DNA of 64,000 nucleotides from Brotaphodocola sp003480315 (lineage in GTDB: Bacteria > Bacillota > Clostridia > Lachnospirales > Lachnospiraceae), in the NCBI RefSeq assembly GCF_964246085.1, contig NZ_CAXTPD010000010.1; one strand, written 5' to 3'. The notes beneath the pieces were generated by a model that did not search any database, was not told the origin of the DNA, and saw only the letters and a list, made by a program, of their open reading frames with translations. Every line of letters starts with the position of its first letter. Positions within the stretch are counted from its first letter, which is position 1. The position numbers and the translations under genes were made by a program. Shown here in pieces: positions 24,536 to 32,913 of the stretch.

Positions 24536-25845
24536 ACGTCCCGTTCCCAGCCCCTCTGCCTGCCATATCCGGTGAACATCCGGGGATTGGAGAATGGTTT
24601 CCAGCCCGTCACCACCGTGTTCATGATCTCGTTGATATTGTGCAGCTGCCACCGCTTCGGCTCATCGTAGGTGTGGCCCAGCGCCTCCTTGAACAGCTGT
24701 TTGGAGCAGACCATGCTGCCGGTGTAGTGTTCCAGAAAGCCCTGTATCTGTCCGGCCTCGGTGTCCTCCGGCATGAAATCCTTCTGCACCTCCACCAGCT
24801 GGCGCTGGATGGACTTGCTGAACTTCATAGAGTAGTGGCCGCTGCGGTAAATCGTCATGGCCTCCGCCCAGACCTGTAAAAGATAGGCTCTGGAGGCGTC
24901 CTCGTCCTCCAAAATGTGAACCTCTGCATTCTCCGGGTAAATCATGATCGGCAAAAAGCGCCGATTTCCGGCCCGGTCAAGGGGCAGGAAGTCCAGTGTG
25001 TTGGACGAACCGCCGAACACACACTGCCGCAGCCGGTCTTTGGGCTGGGCCTCGTAGGGCGTCCGGTAGGTTTCCTTCTGGCGGCTGATAAAGGAGCGGA
25101 TTTCTTCAATGCTTTTGGCGCTGCTGGTAGCCAGCATCTCCGACATTTCGATAATCCAGTGTCCTTGCAGCTTCAGATACACCCTGTCATCGTCCAGTTT
25201 TTTCAGGTCGTCACTGAACCACTCGTCCCGGATCGCCAGCAAGCGGAAGAAGCTGGACTTGCCAGCCCCCTGACCGCCCACCAGACAGAGCATTTCCTCA
25301 TATTTGGAGCCGGGGCGGAATACCCGCCGGATAGCCCCCAGCAAAAAGTGTTTCAGCATTTCCTCCACATAGTCGCTCTCGTCCGCACCTAAGAAATGAT
25401 GGAGACAGGAGCGGATGCGGGGCGTCCCGTCCCAGACAAGGCCGTTTAGCACGTCCTGTATGGGATGGTAGCAGTTCTCATTCGCCACGATGGAGAGCGC
25501 CGCCGTCATCTTTTTCTCACTGGTCAGGCCATAGGTCTGCTCAAAATAGAGAAGCAGATATTTCACGTCCGTATCCGTCAGGGCACTGGTATTCCTGCGC
25601 CAGCCTAAATCCTGTACAATGTCCACCCGGTCAGTCAAAAGGTTCAGGCGGATCGCCCCACGCAGGAGAGGGTCATGGCAGAACACCGTCCGGCAGTTGC
25701 CGATGGTGTTGGCGGGCTGGCCCTTCTCGGTGACGGACAGGCTTTCCCGCACCTCATCAACGCTCCGCTCCGGCGCTAAGGCTTCGGCTGCGCTCATGGC
25801 GGCCTGCCGGGTGGCTAGCGGTAAACTCTGATATTCGCTGCTCAA
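24439..25845 (-). CDS. VapE-family ATPase/helicase-like protein
   Basis: 468 aa. The C-terminal two thirds match the virulence-associated E family found in mobilizable and phage-like elements: Walker A VGGQGAGKSSFF, acidic WIIEMSEM, and QCVFGGSSNTLDFLPLDRAG NRRFLPI-type sensor region. Such proteins probably unwind DNA for element replication together with the CHC2 primase, whose gene overlaps by 89 bases. The start is TTG at 25845 with AGAGGTGAGGAAGA ahead. The C-terminus has a repeated Pro-Gly-Asn pattern. Confidence 0.82.
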   Translation of the reverse strand: MSSEYQSLPLATRQAAMSAAEALAPERSVDEVRESLSVTEKGQPANTIGNCRTVFCHDPLLRGAIRLNLLTDRVDIVQDLGWRRNTSALTDTDVKYLLLYFEQTYGLTSEKKMTAALSIVANENCYHPIQDVLNGLVWDGTPRIRSCLHHFLGADESDYVEEMLKHFLLGAIRRVFRPGSKYEEMLCLVGGQGAGKSSFFRLLAIRDEWFSDDLKKLDDDRVYLKLQGHWIIEMSEMLATSSAKSIEEIRSFISRQKETYRTPYEAQPKDRLRQCVFGGSSNTLDFLPLDRAGNRRFLPIMIYPENAEVHILEDEDASRAYLLQVWAEAMTIYRSGHYSMKFSKSIQRQLVEVQKDFMPEDTEAGQIQGFLEHYTGSMVCSKQLFKEALGHTYDEPKRWQLHNINEIMNTVVTGWKPFSNPRMFTGYGRQRGWERDVSGNELPGNEDGFVELTEEECCQLELPKEWIA

Positions 25846-26461
25846 TCTTCCTCACCTCTTTTCCATACTCAGCGACCACGGAAGCACGTTCCTCCATGCT
25901 GCCGGACAAGAGAATATCCAGCAGATATTCCGTGTACGGTTTCTTTTGCAGGGCCTCCACGAACAGCGGATTCCACGCTTCATCCGGCGTCTGCGGGGCG
26001 TATTCCTTCTCCCAGCGTTCCAGCAGATGCAGGTAATTGCACAGCACCCGGAAACATTTCTGCTCCGCCTGCCGGTAACGCAGTTCCTCGCTGATTTTTC
26101 GCTTGACCGGCCTCCTGCGGGGCGGGTCATGGCCTTTGGCGTCATAGTGGACAGAGAAATCCTCCGCCAGCTTCAGCGCCGCCTCCTTACTGCTCAGACT
26201 AAACAGACGGGCGGTAAAATCAATCACATCCCCATCTGCCTGACAGCCAAAGCAGTGGAACCGATGGTCAATCTTCATACTGGGATGTTTGTCATCATGG
26301 AAGGGACAGCAGGCCATGCCATTCCTGCCAACCTGCACCCCGTAATATTCCGCAGCCTGCCTTGTGGTGACAGACTCCTTCACCGCTTCAAATATATTCG
26401 ATTTTCTCACCTCCAGGCAGAGAAAAAAGCACCCGTTTCCGCAGAAAATCAGGTGCCTCAT
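25757..26461 (-). CDS. CHC2 zinc-finger primase-like protein
   Basis: 234 aa. The zinc site reads CCPFHDDKHPSMK ... FHCFGCQADGDVIDF, the CHC2 motif of DnaG-type primases. No TOPRIM domain follows; the C-terminal half is helical. ATG at 26461 overlaps the relaxase stop as ATGA, so translation is coupled; a GTG 51 bases in (before RKSNIFEAV) is an alternative start that better fits relatives. It likely primes replication of the excised element with the VapE protein. Confidence 0.82.
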   Translation of the reverse strand: MRHLIFCGNGCFFLCLEVRKSNIFEAVKESVTTRQAAEYYGVQVGRNGMACCPFHDDKHPSMKIDHRFHCFGCQADGDVIDFTARLFSLSSKEAALKLAEDFSVHYDAKGHDPPRRRPVKRKISEELRYRQAEQKCFRVLCNYLHLLERWEKEYAPQTPDEAWNPLFVEALQKKPYTEYLLDILLSGSMEERASVVAEYGKEVRKIEQRISEFTASHPAGRHERSRSLSAGAER

Positions 26462-27702
26462 AACTCCATATCGTGTTTCTTTTTCGGAGCAATCCGCCCC
26501 TCACGTTCCCAGCGTTCCCGGTTATCTCGGTCAGCGTTCAGCCTGCCTTTCGCCAGCTTCTCCCGGATGGATTCTCTGGCCTTCTCCTTAATCTGCTCCT
26601 TACCGGCCTTCTTGACCTCCGGCTGCATGAGAGTTTTCTGGATTTTTGCCAGGGCGTTCTGCATGACCCGTTTGATTTTGGTAATCACTCCATCCAGACG
26701 GGCGGCAGCGTAGTCACGCTCCTTCTTCGGGGCCTTCCGCTCCGGCGAAAGCACCCACTTTTTCGTTTCCTCGATCAGACGAATATCTTCTTTGTGTGTC
26801 TCCTGCCGGACGGTATCGGTCACCACCTCCACCGCCTTGTCATAGGCCGCATCGGAAACATCATCTAACAGCGTCTCCACGTCCTCGATTTTGAGCGTCA
26901 GTTCTTCCAGCTTCTGCTCCTGCGCCGCAAGCTGCTCCTTCTGCTTCATCAGGATATAATCCTGTTTTTCCAGATAGTCCCGCCCGCCGTAGGACGGCTC
27001 CTGATCCAGATGCAGCCCATGCCGTCTGGCGATGTCAAACAGGATCGTCCGGCAGACCGCATCAAAGGTCTGCTTGCGGTTGTTGTTCCGGCCTTTGGGC
27101 TTCTCCGGGTTGGGGAGAGGGATGCCAAGTTCTTCCAGCGCCTTTTCCTGCTGGGGGCACAGTTCCCCATAGCGGTTCTCACAGTCAAAGACGTGCCGCT
27201 CATGGATGTGGGGCGTCCCCTCGTCCAGATGGAGCGCCCAGTCCAGGATGTGGATATGGGAACCGAAGCGGCGCTCAAATTCCTGATAAAACTCATTGAC
27301 GATGGAAAAGAGCGTATCCGGCGAGACGGATTCTCCCATCGTGCCGATCTGGTAGATACTTTCCTCCGGGCAGGTCTTGTTGTTTTTCAGCAAGTCCTCC
27401 ACAGTGCGGTTGCGCTCGGTGTGCCGGGTTTTCTCATTCCGGGCGTTCTGAGCTTCCACATAGCCGCCGTAATGCTCGTAGTAATACATCCGCTCGATTT
27501 CCTCAAAGCTGAAATCCGGCTGCTCCGGGTTCTCCCGGAACTCATGGGTGGTAAAGCCCCGGTAGCAGTCCCAGTAGACATTTTGCCTTGCCCGTTCTGC
27601 GTCAATGTGTTCGCTGTTCTCCACATCGAACCGGCGGTCATTGTGGCGGGGATTATAGGTGCCATGCTTGCCGGAGCGTCCATTGTGTCGTGTCAGTTTC
27701 AA
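26458..27702 (-). CDS. MobV (Pre/Mob)-family relaxase
   Basis: 414 aa. The diagnostic metal motif HLDEGTPHIH lies at 158-167, preceded by HILDWAL; an N-terminal RHNGRSGKHGTYNPRH and a long C-terminal coiled coil (KQKEQLAAQEQKLEEL) follow the MobV layout. It nicks oriT and leads transfer by a helper conjugation system; no type IV secretion genes are in the element, so it is mobilizable rather than self-transmissible. First gene of the relaxase-primase-VapE unit. Equivalent to TnpZ of Tn4451 by role (inference). Confidence 0.85.
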   Translation of the reverse strand: MKLTRHNGRSGKHGTYNPRHNDRRFDVENSEHIDAERARQNVYWDCYRGFTTHEFRENPEQPDFSFEEIERMYYYEHYGGYVEAQNARNEKTRHTERNRTVEDLLKNNKTCPEESIYQIGTMGESVSPDTLFSIVNEFYQEFERRFGSHIHILDWALHLDEGTPHIHERHVFDCENRYGELCPQQEKALEELGIPLPNPEKPKGRNNNRKQTFDAVCRTILFDIARRHGLHLDQEPSYGGRDYLEKQDYILMKQKEQLAAQEQKLEELTLKIEDVETLLDDVSDAAYDKAVEVVTDTVRQETHKEDIRLIEETKKWVLSPERKAPKKERDYAAARLDGVITKIKRVMQNALAKIQKTLMQPEVKKAGKEQIKEKARESIREKLAKGRLNADRDNRERWEREGRIAPKKKHDMEL

Positions 27703-27798
27703 ACAGATTTCCTCCTTCCTGCGAAGATGTTCTGGGGCCGGGGAAGGGGCGGCGAAGCCGCAAATCCTGCGAATTTTGCGTCAGGTAATACCCAATAC

Positions 27799-27820
27799 AA
27801 GTTGACGCAGGCATCAACTT
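27799..27820. other. Candidate oriT hairpin
   Basis: AAGTTGA (27799-27805) and TCAACTT (27814-27820), 8-nt loop, about 100 bases upstream of the relaxase start. Inverted repeats in this place carry the nick site in MobV systems. Position only; no known nick sequence was recognised. Confidence 0.4.
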
Positions 27821-27842
27821 TCCCTGGGCAAGGCGTTTCACC

Positions 27843-27990
27843 CTTGACCCGATGGGGCGGCTGCCCTCAACCTGCCAAGGCACTTCGTCCTTGACCCGAT
27901 AATGGCTGCCGCCCTTAACCTGCCAATGGGCGTTGCCCCTTGACCCCAGCAGTGCGCTGCCGCCCCTGCACCCCGCCACAAAGGGCTGGC
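27843..27990. repeat. Three imperfect direct repeats, about 48-bp period
   Basis: CTTGACCC begins units at 27843, 27890 and 27939; units 1 and 2 also share GGCTGCC and CAACCTGCCAA-like segments. They lie in the 474-bp stretch 27703-28176 upstream of the relaxase, which has no convincing gene. They may be relaxase-accessory or replication iterons. Confidence 0.5.
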
Positions 27991-28176
27991 CGCCCTCTGT
28001 ACTTCCGCACCGGCGAAGCTGGCTTCCACCGCAGGAACGGTGTTTGCCAGTTTCACCGGCTCCGTATCCACACATTTGCGCCCATAGGCGGGGAGTGGAT
28101 ACGGAATACGCCTGCGGGGATTGCCGGTCAAAACATCGGGTGCAGACCCGTCATTTTTCCCGTAAACACCCCGATT

Positions 28177-28482
28177 TTAGGCGATTTTTTCTTCCGTTAC
28201 CACCACCTGAAAGCCATGCTCCTTTGCGTACTCCCTTGCGGCGGCTTTCCGTTCTTCGCTGTACGGAGGCACCAGCCGGATCGACAGCCGGGACTTGTCC
28301 AGCACATAGGTCACGCTGCCCTCCGGCGTGCTGCGCTCCAACCGGCACAACAGTGGGTACTTCCGGCTGAAATCAGCCAGCCTGCGCTTCAAGCTGGCGT
28401 TGAAGGTGTAGACGCTGGCAAGGTTCTCCGCCTCGTTCCAGTTGATGATGGTTTCTTTCTCATACTTAGACAGCTTCTTCAT
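28177..28482 (-). CDS. Conserved mobile-element protein, 101 aa
   Basis: ATG at 28482 with GAGGAGGATCTGT before it. Product starts MKKLSKYEKETIINWNEAEN and includes ASVYTFNASLKRRLADF, a pattern I associate with small proteins common in Clostridia mobile elements; function not established. It overlaps the end of the upstream gene at 28466 by 17 bases, suggesting one transcript. Confidence 0.7.
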   Translation of the reverse strand: MKKLSKYEKETIINWNEAENLASVYTFNASLKRRLADFSRKYPLLCRLERSTPEGSVTYVLDKSRLSIRLVPPYSEERKAAAREYAKEHGFQVVVTEEKIA

Positions 28483-28759
28483 ACAGATCCTCCTCATAAT
28501 CGGTGTAAGATTTCAGCACACGCAGGTTGCGCTTGAGACGGCGGTACTCGTCCATCTCCATGCGCAGATGGTGATAAAAATCCTCGTACCAGCTTTCGTT
28601 CATCTCCGTCTCCACCTTCCGGGCCAGCCCCAGCATCCGGCGTTTGGCCTCCGGGTCAACCGTCAGAGCCGTCAGCCATTTCAGCCGTGTCACCGTATTG
28701 TGGTGGCTGAGACAGCCGTAAGCGTAGAGAATCTTCTTTTCTTTCATACTCAGTGTCAT
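28466..28759 (-). CDS. Hypothetical mobile-element protein, 97 aa
   Basis: ATG at 28759 preceded by GGAGGAAATCATT. A charged, helical protein (MTLSMKEKKILYAYGCLSHH, then RMEMDEYRRLKRNLRVLK). No domain recognised. Codons upstream of this ATG stay open but have no ribosome binding site, so they are left out. Between it and 29120 no other gene is seen. Confidence 0.65.
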   Translation of the reverse strand: MTLSMKEKKILYAYGCLSHHNTVTRLKWLTALTVDPEAKRRMLGLARKVETEMNESWYEDFYHHLRMEMDEYRRLKRNLRVLKSYTDYEEDLYEEAV

Positions 28760-29049
28760 AATGATTTCCTCCATTTCTTTGCTGCGGAGCCATGCGCCCC
28801 GCATGATAAACTTGTTTCCTGTCCGCCGGTCTGCCTGCAAGCCGCTCCTGCCCGGAATTTCTCCCGGCGTATCGGCCTCTTTGGTGTGCTCGATTTCTGT
28901 CCTGGCGTCACTTCCCCGGAGGCCATACCCCTTGCAGCCGGTCATTCGATTTTCAAGGTTCTGTGCCTGTCTGCAAGAACCAGTTTACCGAAAAAAGAGG
29001 CCCTTTCCCGTATATCCAAAACGTCGGAAAAACGCTCGAAATCCGCATA

Positions 29050-29078
29050 TTTCCACGCTTATGGAATCGTGCTATAAT
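29050..29078 (+). promoter_or_regulatory. Promoter of the XRE gene with operator-like dyad
   Basis: TTTCCA (29050-29055), 17-nt spacer, TGC-TATAAT (-10 at 29073-29078, extended). TTCCA...TGGAA (29051-29066) overlaps the -35 and spacer and could be the regulator's own operator. Confidence 0.55.
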
Positions 29079-29120
29079 GGGTGTAATCACTGAAAAAGAT
29101 AACGAGAGAGGGGGCTTTGG

Positions 29121-29969
29121 ATGTACGCAAAGCTGACAATCCCGGAGCGGCTCAAAGACCTGCGGGTGGTGGACAAGCACCTGACGCTGGAACAACTGGC
29201 GGAGCAGACCGGCCTGTCTAAATCCGCGCTGGGAAAATACGAAACCGATGACTACAAGGACATCAGCCCGTTTGCGATTGCAACGCTGGCGGACTTTTAC
29301 GGCGTGTCCACCGACTATCTGATGGGGCTGACGGAAAATAAAAATCACCCAAACACAGAACTTCAATCTCTGCATCTGAGTGATGATATGGTGGAACTTT
29401 TGAGCAGCGGCAAAATCAACAACCGGCTTCTCTGCGAACTGGCTGCCCACCCGAATTTCCGGCGGCTGATGATAGATATGGAAATCTGCATCGACCAGAT
29501 CGCCAATATGCGGGTGGAGCAGATGAATCTGGTGTTGGAGGCCACCCGGCAGACCGTCATGAGCAAGTATGCGCCCGGAGAAGATGACCTCTATATGCGG
29601 ACGCTGGAACTGGGGCAGGTGCAGGAAAGCGATTTTTACAGCCATGTCATGCACGATGATCTGGACAGCATCGTCCGGGACATCCGGGAAGCACACCGCA
29701 AGGACAAGACCACCGCCGACCCGCAGCCCACGCTGGATGACGTCAAGGAAAAGTTTGAACAGGCGCTCGAACAGGGCAGCCAAGAGGAAGTGGTAATCCA
29801 CGAATTTTGCGACAGAATGCAGATACCCTTCGAGAAGATTTCCTCAGAGGACTTCTCTGCATTTTTGCGGATACTGAGCCTGTCCAAAATGCTCAAAAAT
29901 CCCAACAACATGAGAGGAAAGGCCAAGCCGCAGCCGTACTATGCGCCCAAGCGGAAGAAACGCAGATAA
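29121..29969 (+). CDS. XRE-family transcriptional regulator
   Basis: 282 aa. N-terminal HTH (RLKDLRVVDKHLTLEQLAEQ, LSKSALGKYETDD) and the SinR-like DFYGVSTDYLMGLTE segment; the remaining 200 residues are helical and unassigned. It is the only plus-strand gene in the element core and is divergent from the mobilization genes, which fits a repressor of the element (inference). GAGAGAGGGGG stands before the ATG. Confidence 0.85.
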   Translation: MYAKLTIPERLKDLRVVDKHLTLEQLAEQTGLSKSALGKYETDDYKDISPFAIATLADFYGVSTDYLMGLTENKNHPNTELQSLHLSDDMVELLSSGKINNRLLCELAAHPNFRRLMIDMEICIDQIANMRVEQMNLVLEATRQTVMSKYAPGEDDLYMRTLELGQVQESDFYSHVMHDDLDSIVRDIREAHRKDKTTADPQPTLDDVKEKFEQALEQGSQEEVVIHEFCDRMQIPFEKISSEDFSAFLRILSLSKMLKNPNNMRGKAKPQPYYAPKRKKRR

Positions 29970-29971
29970 CA

Positions 29972-30008
29972 GGAAAGCCGCCCAATCTGTACCGTTGGAC
30001 GGCTTTCG
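29972..30008. terminator. Hairpin after the XRE gene
   Basis: GAAAGCCGCCCAA and TTGGACGGCTTTC pair with one mismatch (about 29974-30008). No strong U-run. It stands between the convergent XRE gene and the small gene at 30050. Confidence 0.55.
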
Positions 30009-30049
30009 ACCCGTTTGTGGGCGGAATAAAATATGTGGTTATACATCCG

Positions 30050-30352
30050 TTAGCTGACCGTTTTCATCAGCTTTTTCATAAACTTCCAGAGACGGATGCC
30101 ATCTTTGAGGCCCAGCCGGTAAAAGAAGCACTCGCTTTCTGCACCAGAATCGAAAATAGAATCACAGTAGTGTCTTACAGCGTCCTTCTGTTCCTCAGAC
30201 AATGCGCTGATTGCTTTTTCATACTCGTTTTCCAAGCGAAGGCAGTCCTCTTTTTTCTCCGTGCCGGTTTCTGCCTCCCGCCACTTAGCAAACTGGCTCT
30301 GCATCCGCTCCTGAATCATCAAATCAACCAATTTTTCTATATCTGTACCCAT
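30050..30352 (-). CDS. Hypothetical protein, 100 aa
   Basis: Helical, charged protein (IEKLVDLMIQERMQSQFAKW) ending CFFYRLGLKDGIRLWKFMKK, which faintly resembles the DUF6809-type ending where a Tyr/Phe-Arg-x-Gly-x-x-x-G helix follows a helical core. AGGAGGGGCGC lies before the ATG on the minus strand. Last of three small genes after tnpV. Function unknown. Confidence 0.6.
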   Translation of the reverse strand: MGTDIEKLVDLMIQERMQSQFAKWREAETGTEKKEDCLRLENEYEKAISALSEEQKDAVRHYCDSIFDSGAESECFFYRLGLKDGIRLWKFMKKLMKTVS

Positions 30353-30364
30353 AAGCGCCCCTCC

Positions 30365-30547
30365 TTATGCTGGGCGGATATAATTCCGGTATGTTTCCAG
30401 GACGGAATCTGACACACCGCTTTTATATACTTTGCGGATGTCGGAGATTTCCTCTTGCTTCAGCAGTTTCAGCCATTTCAGCAGCTCAGCCCTGCCGTTG
30501 GCAAAGTTACAATAACGCCCATCGGCGTATTCGATACGGTATCTCAT
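30365..30547 (-). CDS. Hypothetical protein, 60 aa
   Basis: Starts MRYRIEYADGRYCNFANGRA with TAAGGAGGTGCCTGTCT upstream. Small mixed alpha/beta protein placed between tnpV and the 100-aa gene; unknown function, but the strong site and tight packing support it as a real gene. Confidence 0.6.
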   Translation of the reverse strand: MRYRIEYADGRYCNFANGRAELLKWLKLLKQEEISDIRKVYKSGVSDSVLETYRNYIRPA

Positions 30548-30561
30548 AGACAGGCACCTCC

Positions 30562-30939
30562 TTAAACAAAAATCATCTCAGAGAGGATGATTTCCTCTGC
30601 TCGGCTGCGAATGCTGTTCATGCCCCCGACCCACGCAAGCTGGTCACGGGCTTTCAGTTCCTCGGTGACACCCTCCGCCTCCTGCATCTGCGAGACGATA
30701 CACGCCAGCCGGTCAGCGGCCTGTTCGTTCAGGTCAGCAAGATATGTCCAGAGTTTTCCCGACAGAAGCAGGGCATTGTACTGGCCGGGCCGGTGTTCTT
30801 GCAGAAACGCTTTGTGCATCCGGCCCCACCGCCCAATGGGGCGGCTTTCCTCCGGTAGCTCCAGATCGGGGATGTAGTAGTCTCCCACCAGCGTGTAGCT
30901 GATTCCGTTTTGATGGATTTTCTTTGGTAAATGCTCCAT
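30562..30939 (-). CDS. tnpV: TnpV-like transposon protein
   Basis: 125 aa. The sequence pattern YTLVGDYYIPDLELPEE, PIGRWGRMHKAFLQEHRP and LAWVGGMNSIRSRAEEII matches TnpV proteins of Tn4451-like elements. Its function is not established even in Tn4451. CAGGAGGTCGAAC precedes the ATG. Together with the serine recombinase and MobV relaxase it identifies the element family. Confidence 0.8.
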   Translation of the reverse strand: MEHLPKKIHQNGISYTLVGDYYIPDLELPEESRPIGRWGRMHKAFLQEHRPGQYNALLLSGKLWTYLADLNEQAADRLACIVSQMQEAEGVTEELKARDQLAWVGGMNSIRSRAEEIILSEMIFV

Positions 30940-30979
30940 GTTCGACCTCCTGTATTCAGTTATTTCAGAATCCAGTTGA

Positions 30980-30996
30980 TCGTGTCCCTGTTCATG
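30980..30996 (-). repeat. Inverted copy of the recombinase-upstream 17-bp motif
   Basis: Exact reverse complement of 23946-23962 (ATCGTGTCCCTGTTCAT on the plus strand). It lies just outside tnpV, near where the right end of the element is expected (between 30940 and 31157). Confidence 0.6.
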
Positions 30997-31157
30997 ATAA
31001 ATTCAAGGCAACTGAACTCTTCACGAACAAGTATGGCATATCTTTTCCCGGCTTCTGAAACTTCCCTCACAGAATTATGCGGATTTTCTCACACTTTTCT
31101 CACATTTCTTATTTAAGCTTTGTAGCATGTCAGAATATGTGCGGAAAGGAGTGCCTT

Positions 31158-31580
31158 ATGAACCAGAAATCTTCAGCAAGACCACCGGATCACGGAATAT
31201 TAAAAAAGGAACTGCTTGGGTATACGGGCATCTGTCTGGTCCTGCTTTTGCTATTGGGGACCGGAGAAAGACTGTTTGATACCTTTCCGGTGCAGGGCAT
31301 GCTCAGCGCATTGTGTTATCTGTTCGTGGGAGGCCTTGGCATGTCAGCCGGGATGTTCCGGTTCCGGCCTGAGGCAGAGCGGTCCGAGTTTTTTAAGACC
31401 TTTACGCTGCTGTATCATCCCGGAGTCTGGATTCTGGCGGCAGCTTCCTTTCTGGAGAAAACAGGAATTTCTGCGGTGCGCATCACAGAAAGCCTGCATC
31501 TGGTTTATATTGCCGGATGGAGCTTTCTGGTGGCAGGCATGATCGTGCTGGTGGTGATCCTGCGGGGCAGCCGCATGTAA
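31158..31580 (+). CDS. Small integral membrane protein
   Basis: 140 aa, four hydrophobic segments, no signal peptide and no recognised family. ATG at 31158 follows GAAAGGAGTGCC. It comes 36 bases before the RND adaptor gene, so it may be co-transcribed with the efflux operon. Function unknown. Confidence 0.65.
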   Translation: MNQKSSARPPDHGILKKELLGYTGICLVLLLLLGTGERLFDTFPVQGMLSALCYLFVGGLGMSAGMFRFRPEAERSEFFKTFTLLYHPGVWILAAASFLEKTGISAVRITESLHLVYIAGWSFLVAGMIVLVVILRGSRM

Positions 31581-31615
31581 CGTAACAGGAAATATAGAAG
31601 GTGAAGGAGTTTAAG

Positions 31616-32899
31616 ATGGATAAGAAGAAAAAAATTATGGCAGGAGCAGGCGCGGCAGTGATCATTCTTGCAGGCGCAGCATTTTTCCTTACAGGGAAGG
31701 GCACAAAAGGCGGTCAGGGAGGCCCCGGAGGCATGGGAGGTCCCGGAGGCATGATGCAGGAATCCACGGTAACGGTGGTGAATGCGGCAAATCCGACTAC
31801 GGGAGATGTTTCCGTAACCTCCAGCCTGACCGGTACGGTTGAGGCAGCCGATGTGGTGTATGTGTACGCCAAGGCCGGCGGTGATGTGACTGCCGTGAAT
31901 GTCAAAGCAGGTGATATGGTCAGCCAGGGACAGGTGCTGATGGAAATCAACACCGAGCAGGTGGAGTCTGCAAGGAACAGCATGGATTCCGCCCAGGTCA
32001 ATCTGTCCCAGGCCCAGAGCAACTTGAGCAGAATGCAGATCCTTTACGACAGCGGCGATCTGTCTGACCAGGAGTACGAGCAGTATCAGAATAGTCTGAA
32101 ATCCGCACAGCTCCAGTATGAATCTGCCAAGCTTCAGTACGATAAGCAGGTGGAGTACAGCACCATCACCGCACCGATCGCAGGCCGCGTGGAGAGTGTG
32201 GATGTGGATGTGTATGACCGCGTCAACCAGTCTGCACAGCTCTGTGTCATTGCGGGCGAGGGTCAGAACAGCATCACCTTTTATGCGACCCAGCGTATGG
32301 TACAGAATTTAAAGACCGGAGATGAGCTCGAGATTTCCAAAAACGGAAATACCTATACCGGAAACATCACCGAGATCAGCAATATGGTCGATGAGAGCAA
32401 TGGCTTGTTCAAGGTAAAGGGGGATATGGAGAGCAGTGATGAGATCGCGATCGGAAGTACCGTGAAGATCACGCTGGTGACCGGGCGCGCCGAGAACGTG
32501 ATGCTGGTTCCGGTAGATGCCATCTACTACAGCGGCGGCAAGGGCTATGTCTACTTATATGAAGATGGCAAGGCGAAGATGGCTTCCGTGGAAATTGGCC
32601 TTTATGATTCCGAGAACGCGCAGATCCTTTCCGGTATAAAGGCCGATGATATGGTAGTCAGCACCTGGAGCTCCAATCTGTATGAGGGTGCGGATATCCG
32701 CCTGAAATCCGATGCTGAGGCAGCCGATACGGCAGGTGACAGTCAGGGTGCAGGCGGTCAGACCCCGGCAGATGACGGTCAGGGTGCAGGCGGTCAGACC
32801 CAGGCAGGTGACGGTCAGGGTGCAGACAGCAAGGCACCGCAGGGCGTACCGGCAGCTGGCGGCGCACAGAACGGAAACGCAGCACCGAAAGCACAGTAA
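31616..32899 (+). CDS. RND efflux periplasmic-adaptor-type protein (HlyD/MFP family)
   Basis: 427 aa. One N-terminal membrane anchor (about 7-27), a Gly/Met linker, lipoyl-type half motifs (VKAGDMVSQGQVLMEI and TAPIAGRVESVDV), a coiled-coil hairpin of about 70 residues, and beta-barrel regions. The C-terminal 55 residues are low complexity, coded by a 36-bp repeat (32738-32830). It should link the pump with the TolC-like proteins encoded downstream. GAAGGAG lies before the ATG. Confidence 0.9.
   Translation: MDKKKKIMAGAGAAVIILAGAAFFLTGKGTKGGQGGPGGMGGPGGMMQESTVTVVNAANPTTGDVSVTSSLTGTVEAADVVYVYAKAGGDVTAVNVKAGDMVSQGQVLMEINTEQVESARNSMDSAQVNLSQAQSNLSRMQILYDSGDLSDQEYEQYQNSLKSAQLQYESAKLQYDKQVEYSTITAPIAGRVESVDVDVYDRVNQSAQLCVIAGEGQNSITFYATQRMVQNLKTGDELEISKNGNTYTGNITEISNMVDESNGLFKVKGDMESSDEIAIGSTVKITLVTGRAENVMLVPVDAIYYSGGKGYVYLYEDGKAKMASVEIGLYDSENAQILSGIKADDMVVSTWSSNLYEGADIRLKSDAEAADTAGDSQGAGGQTPADDGQGAGGQTQAGDGQGADSKAPQGVPAAGGAQNGNAAPKAQ
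32738..32830 (+). repeat. 36-bp tandem repeat in the adaptor gene
   Basis: Units at 32738-32773 and 32774-32809, and a partial third to 32830, code for repeated GQGAGGQT-type Gly/Gln/Asp-rich sequence in the C-terminal tail. Likely length-variable between strains. Confidence 0.75.
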
Positions 32900-32913
32900 G
32901 GAGGCAGACGTAA

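Noticed and set aside
24191..24540. CRISPR-like array from the repeated GTTGCCGG words
   Set aside because: Units are too short and irregularly spaced, there is no uniform repeat-spacer pattern and no cas gene.
27010..27894. 294-aa plus-strand frame over the relaxase gene
   Set aside because: Antisense to MobV motifs; its tail runs into the repeat region; no SD.
27653..28075. 140-aa minus frame with Gly/Arg/Trp repeats upstream of the relaxase
   Set aside because: The apparent protein repeat only reflects the 48-bp DNA repeats; no SD and overlap with the relaxase start.
28953..29801. 282-aa minus frame opposite the XRE gene
   Set aside because: Antisense shadow; Phe/Leu/His-rich translation without a domain.
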